A stretch of 64,000 nucleotides of DNA from Inia geoffrensis (GCA_036417435.1 CM070913.1:3586680-3650679), one strand, 5' to 3'; shown: positions 47,501 through 59,595, counted from the first letter of the stretch. A program made the numbers and translations. Notes: generated by a model not told the origin, from the letters alone.

Positions 47501-50135
47501 GGCGTGTGCAGGACATGCCAGTCGGGGGCACTGAGGCCACAGCACCGGGAAACCAGGGGCCAGTACAGAGCCCCAGTGGGGATGCCTCCCTGTGCCTAGC
47601 CTGGGATGCTCAGCCTGCTCTGCAGGCCCCGGTGTCAGCACCAGGGCTGGTCCTCACAGCGTCCTGACCACAGACGGACCCTCTAGGCTGCACCTTCCCC
47701 CCGCCCACCCAGGCCGGCTGTCTCCTGTGACCCACGTTTCCATGTCGCGACCACTCATGTGTTGCCACGCGCCTTAGACGGCCTGACTCTGCGGGGGCCC
47801 CTCCCACCTGCTGGAGACGTGTGCGTGGCAGGTGTTCTCCCCTGCGGCACTGCTGACACTTGGGCCAGATAACCCTTTGCTGCGGGGTGTCTGTGCTTTG
47901 CGGGCACGTGGCGGCGCTCCTGGCCCTCGCCTGCACGGCGCCAGTAGCACCCGGTTGATGACGACCACAGGCGTCTCCACCGTCGCCACACGTCCCCTGG
48001 GGGTCGGGACCCTCGTGGCCGTTCCCTGCGTTGGGTGTCACTTTCTGTGCTGCGGTCATGAGGAAGGCGCTGTGCCCTCAGGCTGAGGGTCTGGCCTCCC
48101 CAGGAAGGGCTGGCCCTTGGGGTCTGGGGCATGTGGAGTGTGTACTGAAGTGCTAGGAGCTGGGCCAGGCCTGATTCCTACAGAGATGGAGCGGCCCCAT
48201 CACGCTGGGCACCCTGTCACTGTGGTGTGACAGAGACAAGCAAGCTTAACGTGAGATGGTCCTGCCGGAAACTTCTGGGGGCGGCTGCCTGCCCGGCCGC
48301 GGGCGGCTCCCGGCTTAGCTGCAGGTGAACGTGAGCAGGGAGCTTGGAGGGAAGTGAGTTCTGGTCCCCACCGGGGGCTGGTCTGAGAAGAGCCTGCAGC
48401 CCGTGTTTCCGAAGACGTGGGCACAGACGTGGGCAGGGATCCCTCCCCCTCGCAGGACTGCCGGGGAGCCCGTGTGGGCCGAGCGTCCCACCCCCCCCAG
48501 GGTGAGAGCCGAGCGCTGCACCACGGGCCCTGCTGCGAACTCCCCCAGCAGGAGCTCAGGCCGGTAGGGCTGCCAGGACCGTACCTTCAGGCAAAGTGAA
48601 CTCCAAGCCCTGAATCCGGGGCTGCCAGACCAGGCCTTCCGGTCACTTATGCACGGGGCACCTCCGTCTCCTTTCTGCGTCTCTCGGGAGGGCGCTGGAC
48701 TTTGTTGCCTCTGCCCCTCTCCGCGGGGAGAGAGGGCCAGCTGGGTGCAGCTCTGACAGCCAGGCACACACCTGCTGCTGCCGCCTTGTTGCACCTTCGC
48801 AGAGGCCCCCGCAGCCTGCTTTCTCCTTGTCTCTTGGAGCCTCGGGGCAGCTTCCTTGGCCCTCAGACCACAGGAGCATCTGTGTTAGCTGTGTTCCGAG
48901 CCAGCACGCAGGCAGTGGAGGCTCGTTCTGAAGTTTGCATTACCCGGGCCATTTGCTCTAATGAGACAGTGTCGGGGCGCCGCGTATTCCGAACGCTCAG
49001 GGAGCCCACGGCATTGGTGTTTGTCGCCGTGCTCACGTACCCAATGAGAAAACGCGGCCTTGGGGCCGAAGTGCCTCCCAGGGTGCCATGGTTGGTGCGC
49101 TGCCTCAGGCGCAGAGGCAGGAGACCTCAGACAAGACCTGCCTGGGGACCTGGGGATGGGGAAGCGGGGCATTCACTGGGGGCTCCCACCCCTGTCAGCC
49201 CTTTCGCAGTGACGTTGAGGCCCGTGGCCTGCGGAGGGCAGGACGCAGTCCTGACGAGGAAAGGGATACTCCCCTGTGACGGCCAAGGAGCCGGGAGGCG
49301 TGTCGCTGCAGTTTGGGGCACGCGAGCCTGGTTGCAGAGGGGCGACTTCGTCCTGCCCCGGCCTCAACGTACGTCTGAGGCTGCTTCACCGAGACACACC
49401 TGAGTGACTTCAGTTCCCGGGATTTCCAAGTGAAAATGTTCCCCTCTAGTTAAAACTATGACTGCAGTCCTCCTACCGGCCCCTCCCGCAGGGGCCGGGC
49501 CACAGGCACGAGGCCGGGAGGTTTGGCAAGAAGTCCTCCCACGTGGGCTTGAGGCGGGAACGCCGAGTTCCGATTGGTGCTTTGTGATCAGCCCCCCTTC
49601 GTGGCTTCGGCAAAAATGTAAGAATTCGGGTGGTTGGCTGTGTCTCCCCCTTGACTCGGCATGTTCTTTATTAGCTGTCTGCCCAGGTTGGGTTCGTCCT
49701 CCCCCCACTCCTTCCCGAGGAGACATGGTCCCGTAGGTGGCAGGAAGGGATTGGGGCCGAGGAAAGGGAGAGAGGACGCCTGATTCTCAGCATTTGCAGG
49801 CTTGGCTCGGGGAGAGACATTCAAGGAAACCATGCTGGATGCCCCCAAACGGCGTTCCTCACCCCTTCTGTCTTAGATCCGCGTCCTCTCGAAGCAACAG
49901 GGCGGTCAGCCCCCAGCCCCTCCCATGTACCCCTCCCCAGGGCTGGGTCTCCACTCACCCGGATTTGTGGACTTTTGCTTCCTGCCCTGTGTTATGTACG
50001 TAAAGACTGGTTTCCCACAAGGGCTGGATAAGCGGGTTGTGCTGAAGGTGACGCTCCGTGACACTCTGAGGGCCTCCACCCCGCTCCAGTCAGCGGGGCA
50101 GCCCTAGAACAGAGATGACGCGAGAGTCTGGCAGG

Positions 50136-50138
<3 letters not shown>
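44561..50138 (+). other. Intron 2, long GC-rich low-repeat block
   Basis: About 5.6 kb without a recognisable transposon. 45,640-46,060 is AT-balanced and unique. 46,400-49,400 is GC-rich with overlapping frames up to 233 codons (48702-49403, +) lacking domains or flanking splice logic. No exon of PARD6G or another gene was recognised. Confidence 0.5.

Positions 50139-50180
<42 letters not shown>
50139..50180. repeat. (GT)21 dinucleotide microsatellite
   Basis: An uninterrupted GT run of 42 bases. Likely polymorphic and able to form Z-DNA; it is followed within ten bases by a G-rich block. Confidence 0.98.
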
Positions 50181-50181
<1 letters not shown>

Positions 50182-50186
50182 GGCCC

Positions 50187-50221
50187 GGTGGGGGGAGGGG
50201 GGGCGGGGGGCGGGCAGGGAG
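50187..50221 (+). other. G-run block with G-quadruplex potential
   Basis: After 'ggcccggt' come G runs of about 6, 7, 6 and 3 separated by single A or C bases. This meets the usual four-run G-quadruplex rule. It lies on the sense strand, so the nascent transcript could fold too. Confidence 0.8.
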
Positions 50222-50494
50222 CTGGGAGCTGGCCAGCAGGACACGTTAGGAATTCTCCAGGAAGATCCCTGTGGGCTCTGGGCGTCTCTGCTCATCTTTG
50301 CATTGCAGAGAGAACAGAAGGTTTGGGAGAAGTTTTCCTGCCGTGAATGCAGCTAGGAGTGCGGTGCTGGGGCCTTGCAGTGGGGGCCCAGGGGCCCTCA
50401 TGGCAGCGCCCGACTCTCCCAAAGACACTGAGTTTGCAGAGCCTCAGCCGGAGTGGGAGCCTGGGCATGTGGGACCCTCCCCCCGCTGGCATGA
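50222..50494 (+). other. Intron 2, unassigned
   Basis: No feature recognised. Confidence 0.5.
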
Positions 50495-50690
50495 GGTTTT
50501 TATTGAGATGGTTGCAGTTTTCAGAAACAATACAGAGATCCCAGTGTACTTTGCCCAGTTGCCCCCAGTGGTGGTATTTTACAAAACTGTCACAAGTGTC
50601 ACACATGACACACCCCGCACCTTGTTCAGGTTTGTCTAGCTTTACTTGGCACCCAGTTGTGGGTGCTGGCGTGATTTTTAAGAGCAAATC
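50495..50690 (-). mobile_element. L1 3'UTR-like relic, antisense
   Basis: 'tttttattgagatggttgcagttttcagaaacaatacagagatcccagtgtactttgcccagttgcccccagtggt' resembles an L1M 3'UTR (…acagagatcccatgtaccctttacccagtttcccccaatgg). Decayed beyond about 50690. Confidence 0.55.
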
Positions 50691-51329
50691 ACAGCAATAT
50701 CTGGTAAAACTGAACACACAAAGACAAGCCACTTTCCCATCTGTGGCAGGATGTGCTGCCCCATCAGACGGCGATTTACGAGTGCTTCCTACCTCTTAGG
50801 GCTCCGTCACGGGCTACTCACATCAGTAATGTTTGTCTGTGGGCCATGCCTGATACCTGTCAGCCCTCGCGGCCACGGCCTCCCAAGAGTGCTTTCCATC
50901 CCCATGGAGCTGTCCTGGGGCCTGCATCCCACAGCAGGCTGCAGAAGCAGCCCTCGGAAAGCAGGCAGGCAGCAGCTGTAAGGCTGACTGTGCTTTACTC
51001 CTTCCCATTCTCCCTGCCGACCCCTCACCCCCGTCACACAACCACAGTCCCTTACCCTGTTCCCCAGCCCATGTTACCTGCTGTGCCCTCTCTCAGGCGA
51101 GGCCCACGTGGGTGCTGAGATCCCAGAGCAGGTGCTGGGTTTTTTCTCTGGGGTTTGGGGGCACTTTTTCAGCTTTGAAGGAAGTGGGAAATACACATTA
51201 TAAGTAGGATAACTGGTTCTGAAAAACACTTAACGTGTTCGAAGTTTAAACGTAACTTACAGGTATATCCATCAGTCTTTTCTCAGGGCATGAAGTTTTC
51301 CAGGTAGAGACACTAGGAAAAACTTTATT
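50691..51329 (+). other. Intron 2, unassigned
   Basis: No repeat identified with confidence; 50691-51110 may continue the preceding relic. Confidence 0.4.
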
Positions 51330-51344
51330 AAAAAGCAGGTATGC

Positions 51345-52217
51345 TCATGCAACTCAATATTAAAAGAACAAACCACCCAATCCAAAAATGGGCAGAAGAC
51401 CTAAATAGACATTTCTCCAAAGAAGACATACAGCTGGCCAAGAAGCATATGAAAAGCTGCTCAACATCACTAATTATTAGAGAAATGCAAATCAAAACTA
51501 CAGTGAGGAATCACCTCACACCAGTTAGAATGGGCATCATCAGAAAATCTACAAAACAATAAATGCTGGCGAGGGTGTGCAGAAAAGAGAACCCTCTTGC
51601 ACTGTTGGTGGGAATGTAAATTGATACAGCCACTATGGAGAACAATACGGAGGTTCCTTAAAAAACTAAAAATAGAATTACCATAGGACCCAGCAATCCC
51701 ACTGCTGGGCATATACCCAGAGAAAACCATAATTCAAAAAGACACATGCACCCCAATGTGCATTGCAGCACTATTTACAATAGCCAGGTCATGGATGCAA
51801 CCTAAATGCCCATCAACAGACAAATGGATAAAGAAGATGTGGTACATATATACAATGGACTATTACTCAGCCATAAAAAGGAACAAAACTGGGTCGTTTG
51901 TAGAGACGTGGATGGACCTAGAGACTGTCATACAGAGTGAAGTAAGTCAGAAAGAGAAGAACAAATACCGTATATTAACGCATATATGTGGAACCTAGAA
52001 AAATGGTACAGATGAACCGGTTTGCAGGGCAGAAATAGAGACACCGATATAGAGAACAAACGTACGGACACCAAGTGGGGATAGCAGGTTGGGGGTGGTG
52101 GTGATGGTGGGATGAACTGGGAGATCGGGATTGACATGTAGACACTAATATGTATAAAACAGATAACTAATGAGAACCTGATGTGTAAAAAAATAAATTC
52201 AAAATGAAGAAATAAAT
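51345..52217 (+). mobile_element. Recent 5'-truncated L1 with perfect 15-bp target duplication
   Basis: About 870 bp of ORF2 C-terminus and 3'UTR: 'atgggcagaagacctaaatagacatttctcc', 'gtgggaatgtaaattgatacagcc', 'cagcaatcccactgctgggcatatacccag', 'cagccataaaaaggaac' and a terminal (aaat)n tail. Identical flanks aaaaagcaggtatgc at 51330-51344 and 52218-52232. Low divergence of the flanks marks it as one of the youngest L1s here. It is dead through truncation and stops. Confidence 0.95.
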
Positions 52218-52232
52218 AAAAAGCAGGTATGC

Positions 52233-52904
52233 AGCTACTTTAAGAGTGGTCGGGTATCTGCTCTGATTTCTGTTTCTCACCTGTCCCTTTAAGCCGATAT
52301 TCCCTCCTCTTTTACACACTTGCTTCTGTCACCAATCCTTTCCAGGTAAAATGTGAACTCCACCCCCTCGCCGCTTTCTCTCTTCATCATGACCGTAGCT
52401 CTTCTCTCCTCGTCCACCTTCAAGGCTGGTCCTCGTAAACCACCAACGTCTCCTCGCCTTGCAAAGCTCCTCCTCCAGGAAGCCTCTCAGGATTTACTGT
52501 CCTCTGTCCAGAAAGACGTCACAGTGTCGCTGGCGCTGGTGGACCGTTGGGGTCATTGGATTTAGAGGCGCTGCCTGCGGCGGCATCACAGCAGCAGGCC
52601 CGGCGTGGCTCATCGTGCACGTTGACCCAAAGCTCACAGCCCCACTTCTGGGAAGAGCCCACTCAGAGGCACAGTGACGGTCTTAGGGTCATCATAGAGT
52701 GGTTCGAGCGTCCAGGTGGGCACGCGGAGGCCTCTCCCTGCAGTGTGCACCTGATAACTATGACAGAGAGAGACCTGTCCTACCTGGAGAGCGCCCAGGG
52801 TACGGTAAATAAAGGAGCCAGCTGTGAACCGGGCACCCAGCAACATGGACTGAGCTATGTCCTGAAGCCACACGCAGAAGCCCTCACCCCAACGCGAGGG
52901 TCTT
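52233..52904 (+). other. Intron 2, unassigned
   Basis: No exon or repeat identified with confidence. Confidence 0.45.
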
Positions 52905-53100
52905 CAGGAGGCGATTAAAGTTAAATGAGGTCATGGGAGGGGGCCTGTGTCCTTCTAAGAAGAGGAGAGGACACCAGAGCTCCCCCTCCGCCACAAAGAG
53001 GCCTCATTAGAACCCACCACGCTGCGCCCCAAGGGCGGACTCCAGTCCCCAGGACTGTGCGAAGTAAACGTCTTCCGTTTAAACCACCAAGCTCGAGCTG
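52905..53100 (+). mobile_element. MaLR/MLT1-like LTR fragment
   Basis: 'taaagttaaatgaggtcatggga', 'gtgtccttctaagaagaggagaggacaccagagctc' and 'ccccaggactgtgcgaagtaaacgtcttccgtttaaaccacc' follow the R/U5 pattern of MLT1-type LTRs. Partial and old, with no coding sequence. Confidence 0.6.
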
Positions 53101-53157
53101 GCGTAGGAAGTTCCCAGTTACTAAAGTGCTGTTTTATGTATTTTCTGTATGTGGTAT

Positions 53158-53560
53158 CATGATGGTTAATTTTATGTGTCAACCTGATTGGCGTAAGGGA
53201 TGACCGGAGAGCGGATAAAACATTATTTCCGGGTGTGTCTGTCAGGGTGTTTGCAGGAGAGATGAGCATTTCAATCAGTGGACTGAGTAAAGCAGGTCAC
53301 CCCCGGCCCCCCGCAGTTGGTTAGGGGCCCAAATGGGACCAAAGGTGAAGGAAGGGCCAGTTCCCTCTCCTGGAGCTGGGGCATCTACCTGTCTTTGCCC
53401 GCGGACATGGAACTCCTGGGTCCCCAGCTCGCCTACGGCTGGGGGCCGCCTTGGCGCCCGTAACCGCCGGAGCCACTTCCCGTGAGAAGTCTCCTCTTGG
53501 GTCTGTGTCTGTATGTGTCCTGTCAGCTCCACGTAGCTGAGAACCCCACGAGTACAGATA
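53158..53560 (+). repeat. Ancient interspersed repeat, family uncertain
   Basis: 'tgatggttaattttatgtgtcaacctgattggcgtaagggatg', 'aaaacattatttccgggtgtgtctgtcagggtgttt' and 'atttcaatcagtggactgagtaaagcagg' form a pattern I know as a common old mammalian repeat, but I cannot name the family safely. Confidence 0.6.
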
Positions 53561-54840
53561 CGTTTTAGTCGCGCTAAACAGCCTGGGAAAGTGTGCGCGA
53601 GACAGTTTTTAGGAAGGAGGGCCATCGGGGCATTTTCTTTCTGTTTTGTGTATTTAATCCGCTTGATGCAGTCTGTGCTGTTCTGCCCCCAGCGTGTGCT
53701 GAGCGCTTTCTCTGCACGCTGTTTAAATGAAGGAGCCAGCAGAAGGTGGCGACTTTTCACCGTGCCGCCTTTACCCCTGCTGAAGGGCTCACAGTCCTCC
53801 CGGCCACCGGCGCAGTGCCGGGGGCGAGCACCTGGGCCCCGTGCCTAGTGGCGTCTGACTCTAGCCTCAGCTTCCCCATCTGTCAAAGGAAGGTACCCTG
53901 GGCCTCAGGAGCCGTGAGGACCGAGGAGGACGGGGTGGGAAGCTCTTAGTCGGCTCGGCCTCCAGGAAGGTTTGTTCCCGGCTGACCCGGCCTCTCCGGA
54001 CCTCAGGAAAGCCGCCCGAGTGGCTCCCGTGTCTGTGGGCCTGAAAGGTGGGCTCTGAGCACCCACAGAGGGTTGGAGAGGACGGCTTCCACTTCCTGGC
54101 TGCAGGCGTCTTCGCATTCTTCCCCTGGAGCCCTGGGGGAGGTCGAGCGTGGCTCAGAAACGGCAAACAGCTCTCCGGGGTGACCGGGCTGAGCCTCAGC
54201 CGGGGCTTCTCCCGTGTCCTGACGACATAAAGCTTCACTTGTCACTGACCTCAGTGGTTCTGCCAGCAGCCTGGACCCTGAATCTCGGTGGAGAATTTCG
54301 AGTGCTGCCCAGAACTGGCCACATAGGGCCCAGCACTCTTCACTGTGGGCTTTGAAAGCATCTCAGCAAACCCGTCGGGGAATGGTCCAAACATCTCCCA
54401 AAACTCAGGCACGGCCTCCTTTGGCAGAGAAAGGTATTTCAGAGTTGACTTTATTTTTACTTTGAGGTGGCTTTCAAGACCCGATCCTTTGTTTGAGGCA
54501 GCTTTTAACAGAAAACGCCAAGTGTTGGTCTGAGTGTTTTCCTGGTAAACTTGTTCAGGCTCCTGGTGTACACCACCTTCACGTGAGGCTGGGAAACTGG
54601 GAGCTGAGCGCCATACTTAGCCTCTCAAATTAGGACTTTCTACATTGCGTGGTTGGTTTGTTCATGTTTACATCATGCTGGTTCCAGACAGCGTCTGTGA
54701 ACGCCTGGTACTTTGTGCTGGGCCTCTTCTCCAGGGAAGCCAGAAAAGAGCTCCTAAGACCAGACCCCACACACAGGGTGTTATTTATGTTTCTGTTTTT
54801 TAAAACCAGGGCCACAGCTACTTTTGTTTTCTGCTTTACT
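53561..54840 (+). other. Intron 2, unassigned
   Basis: Mostly unique; 53850-53905 ('gactctagcctcagcttccccatctgtcaaaggaagg') is a MIR-like fragment in sense orientation. No exon seen. Confidence 0.5.
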
Positions 54841-54912
54841 TAGAAATGCACAGGGACATGACCGTGGGTTAGGCAATGGTTTCCTAAATATAATATCAAA
54901 AGCACAAGCAAC

Positions 54913-55129
54913 AGGGGCTTCCCTGGTGGCGCAGTGGTTTAGAGTCCGCCTGCCGATGCAGGGGACGGGGGTTCGTGCCCCGGGCCGGGAGGATCCCGCG
55001 TGCCGCGGAGCGGCTGGGCCCATGAGCCATGGCCAGTGAGCCTGTGCGTCCGGAGCCTGTGCTCCTCAACGGGAGAGGCCACAGTGGTGAGAGGCCGGCG
55101 TACTGCAAAAAAAAAAAAAAAAAAAAAAA
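54913..55129 (+). mobile_element. Young CHR-type SINE, + orientation, long A tail
   Basis: It starts 'aggggcttccctggtggcgcagtgg' and has the B-box region 'gttcgtgccccgggcc', the short-subfamily end 'gtggtgagaggccggcgtactgc' and a pure A tail. Identical flanks aaaagcacaagcaac at 54898-54912 and 55130-55144. The uninterrupted tail suggests recent insertion. Confidence 0.95.
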
Positions 55130-56020
55130 AAAAGCACAAGCAACCAAAGAAAAAATAGATAAATTGGACTTCATCAAAATTTAAAACTTTTGTATGACAA
55201 GGGATACTATCAAGAAAATGAAAAGATAACCCACAGAACAGAATATTTTAAAGTCATATATCTTATTAAGAGATTTGTGTCTAGAATATAAAGAACATTT
55301 TCAGCAATGATAAAAAGACAAATTGAAATCTGAATGTGTCAGATTTGGCAAAGGATCTGAAAAGATGTTTCTCCAAAGAAGATATTCAGATGGCCGATAA
55401 GCACACGAAATGATGAAAGACAGATAAAAACAAATGTGGAGAAACTAGAACTTTCGGGCACTGCTGATGGAAATAAAAAATAGTGCAGCCGCTGTGGAAA
55501 ACCATTCGGTGAGTCCTCAAAAAGGTGAAAGTATAGTTAGCATATGACCCAGCGATTTCACTCGTAGCCACCTACCCAAGAGAAATGAACATATATGTCC
55601 ACACAAAAATATACATAGCCACATTATTCACAATAGCCAAAAAGTGGAAACAACCTAAGTGTCCATCAAGGAGGCATGGATTTTTAAAATGTGGTCCATC
55701 CATACAGTGGTGTATTTCTCAGCCATAGAAAGAAATGAAGCACTGATAGATGCTAGAGTGTAGATGAACTTGAAAATATTATGCTCCGTGAAGGAAGTCA
55801 GACACAAAAAGCCACATACGGCATGATTCCACTTACATGAAGTGTCCAGAATTGGCAGATCTATAGAGATAGAAGGCAGATTAGTATTTGCTCGGGGATG
55901 GAGGGAGGGAGCCATTCTAAAGGGCGGTGTTTCTTTCTGGGGTGATGAAAATGCTCCAGAATTAGGTAGTGGTGATGTTTCCACAACACTGTGAATTTAC
56001 TAAAAACTTCTGGACTGTAC

Positions 56021-56286
56021 TTTTTTTTTGGTACGCGGGCCTCTCACTGTTGTTTGGAAATATCTTAAAGGAAAAGATTCTTTTTTTTTTTTTTTTTTTT
56101 TTTTGCGGTACGCGGGCCTCTCACTGTTGTGGCCTCTCCTGTTGCAGAGCACAGGCTCCGGACGCGCAGGCCCAGCGGCCATGGCTCACGGGCCCAGCCG
56201 CTCCACGGCATGTGGGATCTTCCCAGACCCGGGCACAAACCTGCATCGGCGGGCGGACTCTCAACCACTGCGCCACAAGGGAAGCC
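56021..56286 (-). mobile_element. Chimeric SINE insertion with a duplicated 3' end
   Basis: One target duplication (ctggactgtac at 56010-56020 and 56287-56297) encloses three blocks. First come a T9 run and 23 bases of SINE 3' end ('ggtacgcgggcctctcac'); then 28 bases of non-SINE filler (starts tttggaaatatctt, ends aaagattc); then a T-run of about 25 and a nearly complete short-subfamily SINE. The second SINE lacks about ten bases in the B-box region. The first fragment reads like an aborted copy primed at the same site. Confidence 0.9.
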
Positions 56287-56363
56287 CTGGACTGTACATT
56301 TTTAAATGATCTAAATGGTGAATTTTATGTTACATGAATTTTATCTCAATTTTTTTTTTAAAA

Positions 56364-56949
56364 AACACCTTTTCTTAAGCCAGATGCACAGGGAGCAAAC
56401 GGGCTGGTGAAGTAAACAGCTGGGCGGTGCCTGTTACATGGACCACTTGCTGCTCGCCGCTGACACCGCCCCCCATGGACTGGGGCAGAGGTGGGAGCCT
56501 GGAAGCTCCTCTGTCTTAGAGGTTTTCTTGGGTGGGGTCGGGGGGCTGGGGGGGTGTGTGTGGAAACACCCACCTGGGATGATGATGCCCTGTAGCTGTG
56601 TCCATGGTCACCTGCTGGAGGTTCACAGAGGAGCAGGTGGGCGGCCTGAGTCTTTCCTGAGACAGTTCTAGTGGGGAATGCTGACACTGGTGACCTAGGA
56701 GTGGGGCTACAGCTCTGGGGTTCTCTACTTGTTCTTTGCTTGCATTTGTGTTTATAATGCATATGGATGATTTGGGTTAACTTTTTAATAGAATGAGATA
56801 CTAGACGCCCAGAAGCAAACGAAACTGCAAACTCTCTTCCTTTCCTCGCCCTGGGCTTGGGGTGGGGGGCATTCCAGCAACAGCACCCTAAGCAAGTGAA
56901 GGACTCTGTGCCCTAGCTACAGGAGACACTGCCCAGGGGACAACTAGAA
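56364..56949 (+). other. Intron 2, unassigned
   Basis: No feature recognised beyond a G-rich run (ggtggggtcggggggctgggggggtgtg) at about 56531. Confidence 0.5.
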
Positions 56950-57138
56950 CAGTTGGCCCTGTGTGTCCAGGGGTTTCACATCCATGGATTGAACCAGCCG
57001 AGGATCGAAGGGGATACGGATGCAGAACCCATGGATACGGAGGGCCGACCGCACTGGGCCATTTTATGTAAGCGGCTTGAACATCGCAGATTTTGGTGTC
57101 CACGGAAGCAGTGCCCCTCGGATATGGAGGAATGACTG
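56950..57138 (-). mobile_element. MER2/Tigger-group DNA transposon relic
   Basis: The left end 'cagttggccctgtgtgtccagggg', 'catccatggattgaaccagccgaggatcgaa', the inner inverted copy 'ggatacggagggccgacc' and the right end 'ggatatggaggaatgactg' are Tigger-group terminal motifs. The left end and the inner copy could pair into a hairpin of about 30 bp. Non-autonomous. Confidence 0.75.
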
Positions 57139-59595
57139 TACTGTGTTTTTGTTTTTTGGTTTTTTGTCAAAAGAAAGCTTGTCGTCAAGCACCCAGCCTC
57201 TCTGAAGCTCATGTGAGGAGAGTTTATTTTGAAAGAATGTGTTTTAAAGTGAGAGGGAAGGAGGGCTGGAGGACTGGCCGTGTTACTAGGGAGGTTTCCT
57301 CCCCGAGGGGTCCCTGGCTGCGTGCTCTTGCCTGTTTCCCTTCCTCCGTCTGTGGCGAGTCCGAGGTGCCCCTCTTCCCCCACCTTCCAGCTCTCAGTGG
57401 CACCCGAGTCCCTGCCTGTTTTCAGCGTTCTTAGGCTCTCTGTGCAGACCTAGCAGACAGGTGTGTCTCAGCCCACCTGCTGGGAGCTCGTCCTTACCGG
57501 AGTACCACATGGCATCCTTCTGGACCAGTCGCCTGCTTGGCAGATCCAGGACCCGGGGTCCTGGTCCACGTTGAGCTGGGTTACACATAAGTTAGTACTG
57601 CTAAGAGCAAAGCACTGAAGATGTTTAGAGTTTACCAGAAAGGGTGGACCCACAGATATGATTCTAAGGAAACTGTGTCGGTCAGTCAGCTCTTAGGGGG
57701 AGGGTTATAGCCCTCCCAGACCTGACCCAGGTGGGGACGGAGGTGCTGGGAGCTGCTCAGGGTCACCGGCCTGTCTCCCAGTGCCAGCGGCTCCCAGGCT
57801 GGGGTGCCCTGCCGACCACCGTGTGCAGCTCGGCCAAGCCACAACCAGCCTCTGCGTGAGATGCACAGTAGAGCTCGTCCCGGTGAAGCTGGGGCAGGAG
57901 GGTGGGAGCTCTGCCGTGGACAGAGGCAAAAACCCAAGAAGAAACAAGCGCCTGGTAACAGAAAACAAGTACAGGAGACACCTCTATGCCCGTTAAAACA
58001 GACCTCGTCACCTGAGCACAAGGCCCAGAAGCCGACTCTCATTCATGGACACACCCTGCCCTGGGGTGTCGGGGTGCTCACAGCCACCGAGAAGGCCCCA
58101 CCCCAGGAGCCCTGTGAGTGATGCCCAGGCCCCGCCGCTGGGTGCCCTCCTTCCAAGCCTCGTGACACTGGCCTGGGGGTCACCGCGGCCGGGGCCGTCT
58201 GTGGCGTCGCAGCAAGGATCTGCCGCTCCCCGTCCCCTAGATGGGCCTCGGTGACCCAGAACTACCCGAGTTTCTCTGCTGGGATGAGTAGCAGACCCTC
58301 AAGACGCGTGCAAGTGTCCGTGCTGAGCCCCCCAGAGCCTGCGTGCAGCCCCTGGAGGACAGGTCTGTGTCTGCTGTCGGCCGGGCTCCTAGGACCACGA
58401 CTCTGAGAGGGGCCCCGAAGCTGTCAGGAGGCGTCTCACCCTGAAGCGGTGCCTCACAGCCTGTCCCGAGAAGGACTGAGACACGTGTTTACCTTTGGGA
58501 GGGGTCCTAGCACCACAGCTCCAGGGGGCCCTGATTGGCCTGAGCCCAACCCAGCCCCGCCCAAGTCCTTGTTTCCAGAACGGGCTGAATCATTTCGGGG
58601 CAGGAAGACAGACTGACACACTGACAGGTGACGGGCTAGAGTTTCCGGCTCCCAAGCCACGCGTTCCTCCATCCTTCCTCATCCTTGGAGCCGTTTACTG
58701 CCAGAGGCCCTGAAGGGCTTTTGCCGCCCTAGGGCTGAGTCTGCATTCATTTCGAGTCATTTCTTAGAAATGCTCCTTAAACTTCCTTTGAAGCTGGAAC
58801 CAGCCCCGATAGAAGCAACCATGATGCCAGGACCGACGCTCAGAGCACATTCCCTGAGCTGTGGGCCCCCGGGGGCCCTGTGGAGCCGTCCCAAACCCAG
58901 AGGACTGCACTCCTGGGAAAGATGGGGGACTAACCGGGACGGCGTCCTTTGAGGAAAACTCAGGGGGGTGGGGGGACAGAGCATCCGGGAGTGGCCCAAC
59001 TGAGTCCCTCAGCCCAGCAAATCGGATGAGCCGCGAGTGGCAAGAGAGCTGGGTGCGCAGCGGGGTCTCCAGGGAGTTCCGCTCCGCGAGTTCATCTGGG
59101 GGCGCGGGGGGGTGGAAATAGAGCAAGGAGACAGGTCCCAAGTCTGCACGACAAAGTTTGTGGGGAGGGAGAAAACTGCGGCACTTCCGGATTCCTTTGT
59201 AATATGTGGCATATTTTGTTTTTCAGCTTATGTGGCAGACTTTTAAAATGTTGACATTTCCAGTGTCTCTAGGAATAACATCTTGCTCTGACTTGTGTTT
59301 TGATCCAGTGGCGCCGTTCTTCCGGGATGTTTTTTGTATGTGTCTGCAGTGTTTGCTTAATTGTGGGAAGGGGAGCTGTTTGGGCTTAACCACCCTTGGA
59401 CAAGCCAAGACTGGAGGAGGTGTTTTTGTGCAGCCAGGCGCTGACGGCTGATTAAAGTCACCCGTGTGAGCCTCCCGTCCCCTGTGTGGTACGTCACTGA
59501 AAGGGCCTCCAGCTCTCTGCGGCCTGTCCTCCGGCCTCCTCCCGCCTCCCCCCCTTCCCTCCATCCCTCTCCCTCCTCTCCCTTTTTGTTTCCAG
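57139..59595 (+). other. Intron 2, unassigned, ends in a long polypyrimidine tract
   Basis: No transposon recognised. 59200-59460 is AT-balanced, unique-looking sequence. 59525-59593 is almost pure C/T and ends 'tttgtttccag', a strong-looking splice acceptor (AG at 59594-59595). Confidence 0.5.

Larger units (their letters stand above)
54841..56363 (+). mobile_element. L1 3' portion, sense, hosting two SINEs
   Basis: ORF2 C-terminal sequence ('caaaagcacaagcaac' then 'caaagaaaaaatagataaattggacttcatcaaaatttaaaacttttg', 'ttctccaaagaagatattcagatggcc', 'cacattattcacaatagccaaaaagtggaaacaacc') leads into the L1M 3'UTR ('gaattaggtagtggtgatgtttcc … tggtgaattttatgttacatgaattttatctcaat') and an A-run near 56355. 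Inactive. Confidence 0.88.

Noticed and set aside
48702..49403. 233-codon + open frame
   Set aside because: GC-rich non-coding composition, overlapping frames on the other strand and no recognisable motif.
54913..54990. tRNA-like sequence with A and B box
   Set aside because: It is the tRNA-derived head of a SINE with an A tail and target duplications, not a functional tRNA gene.
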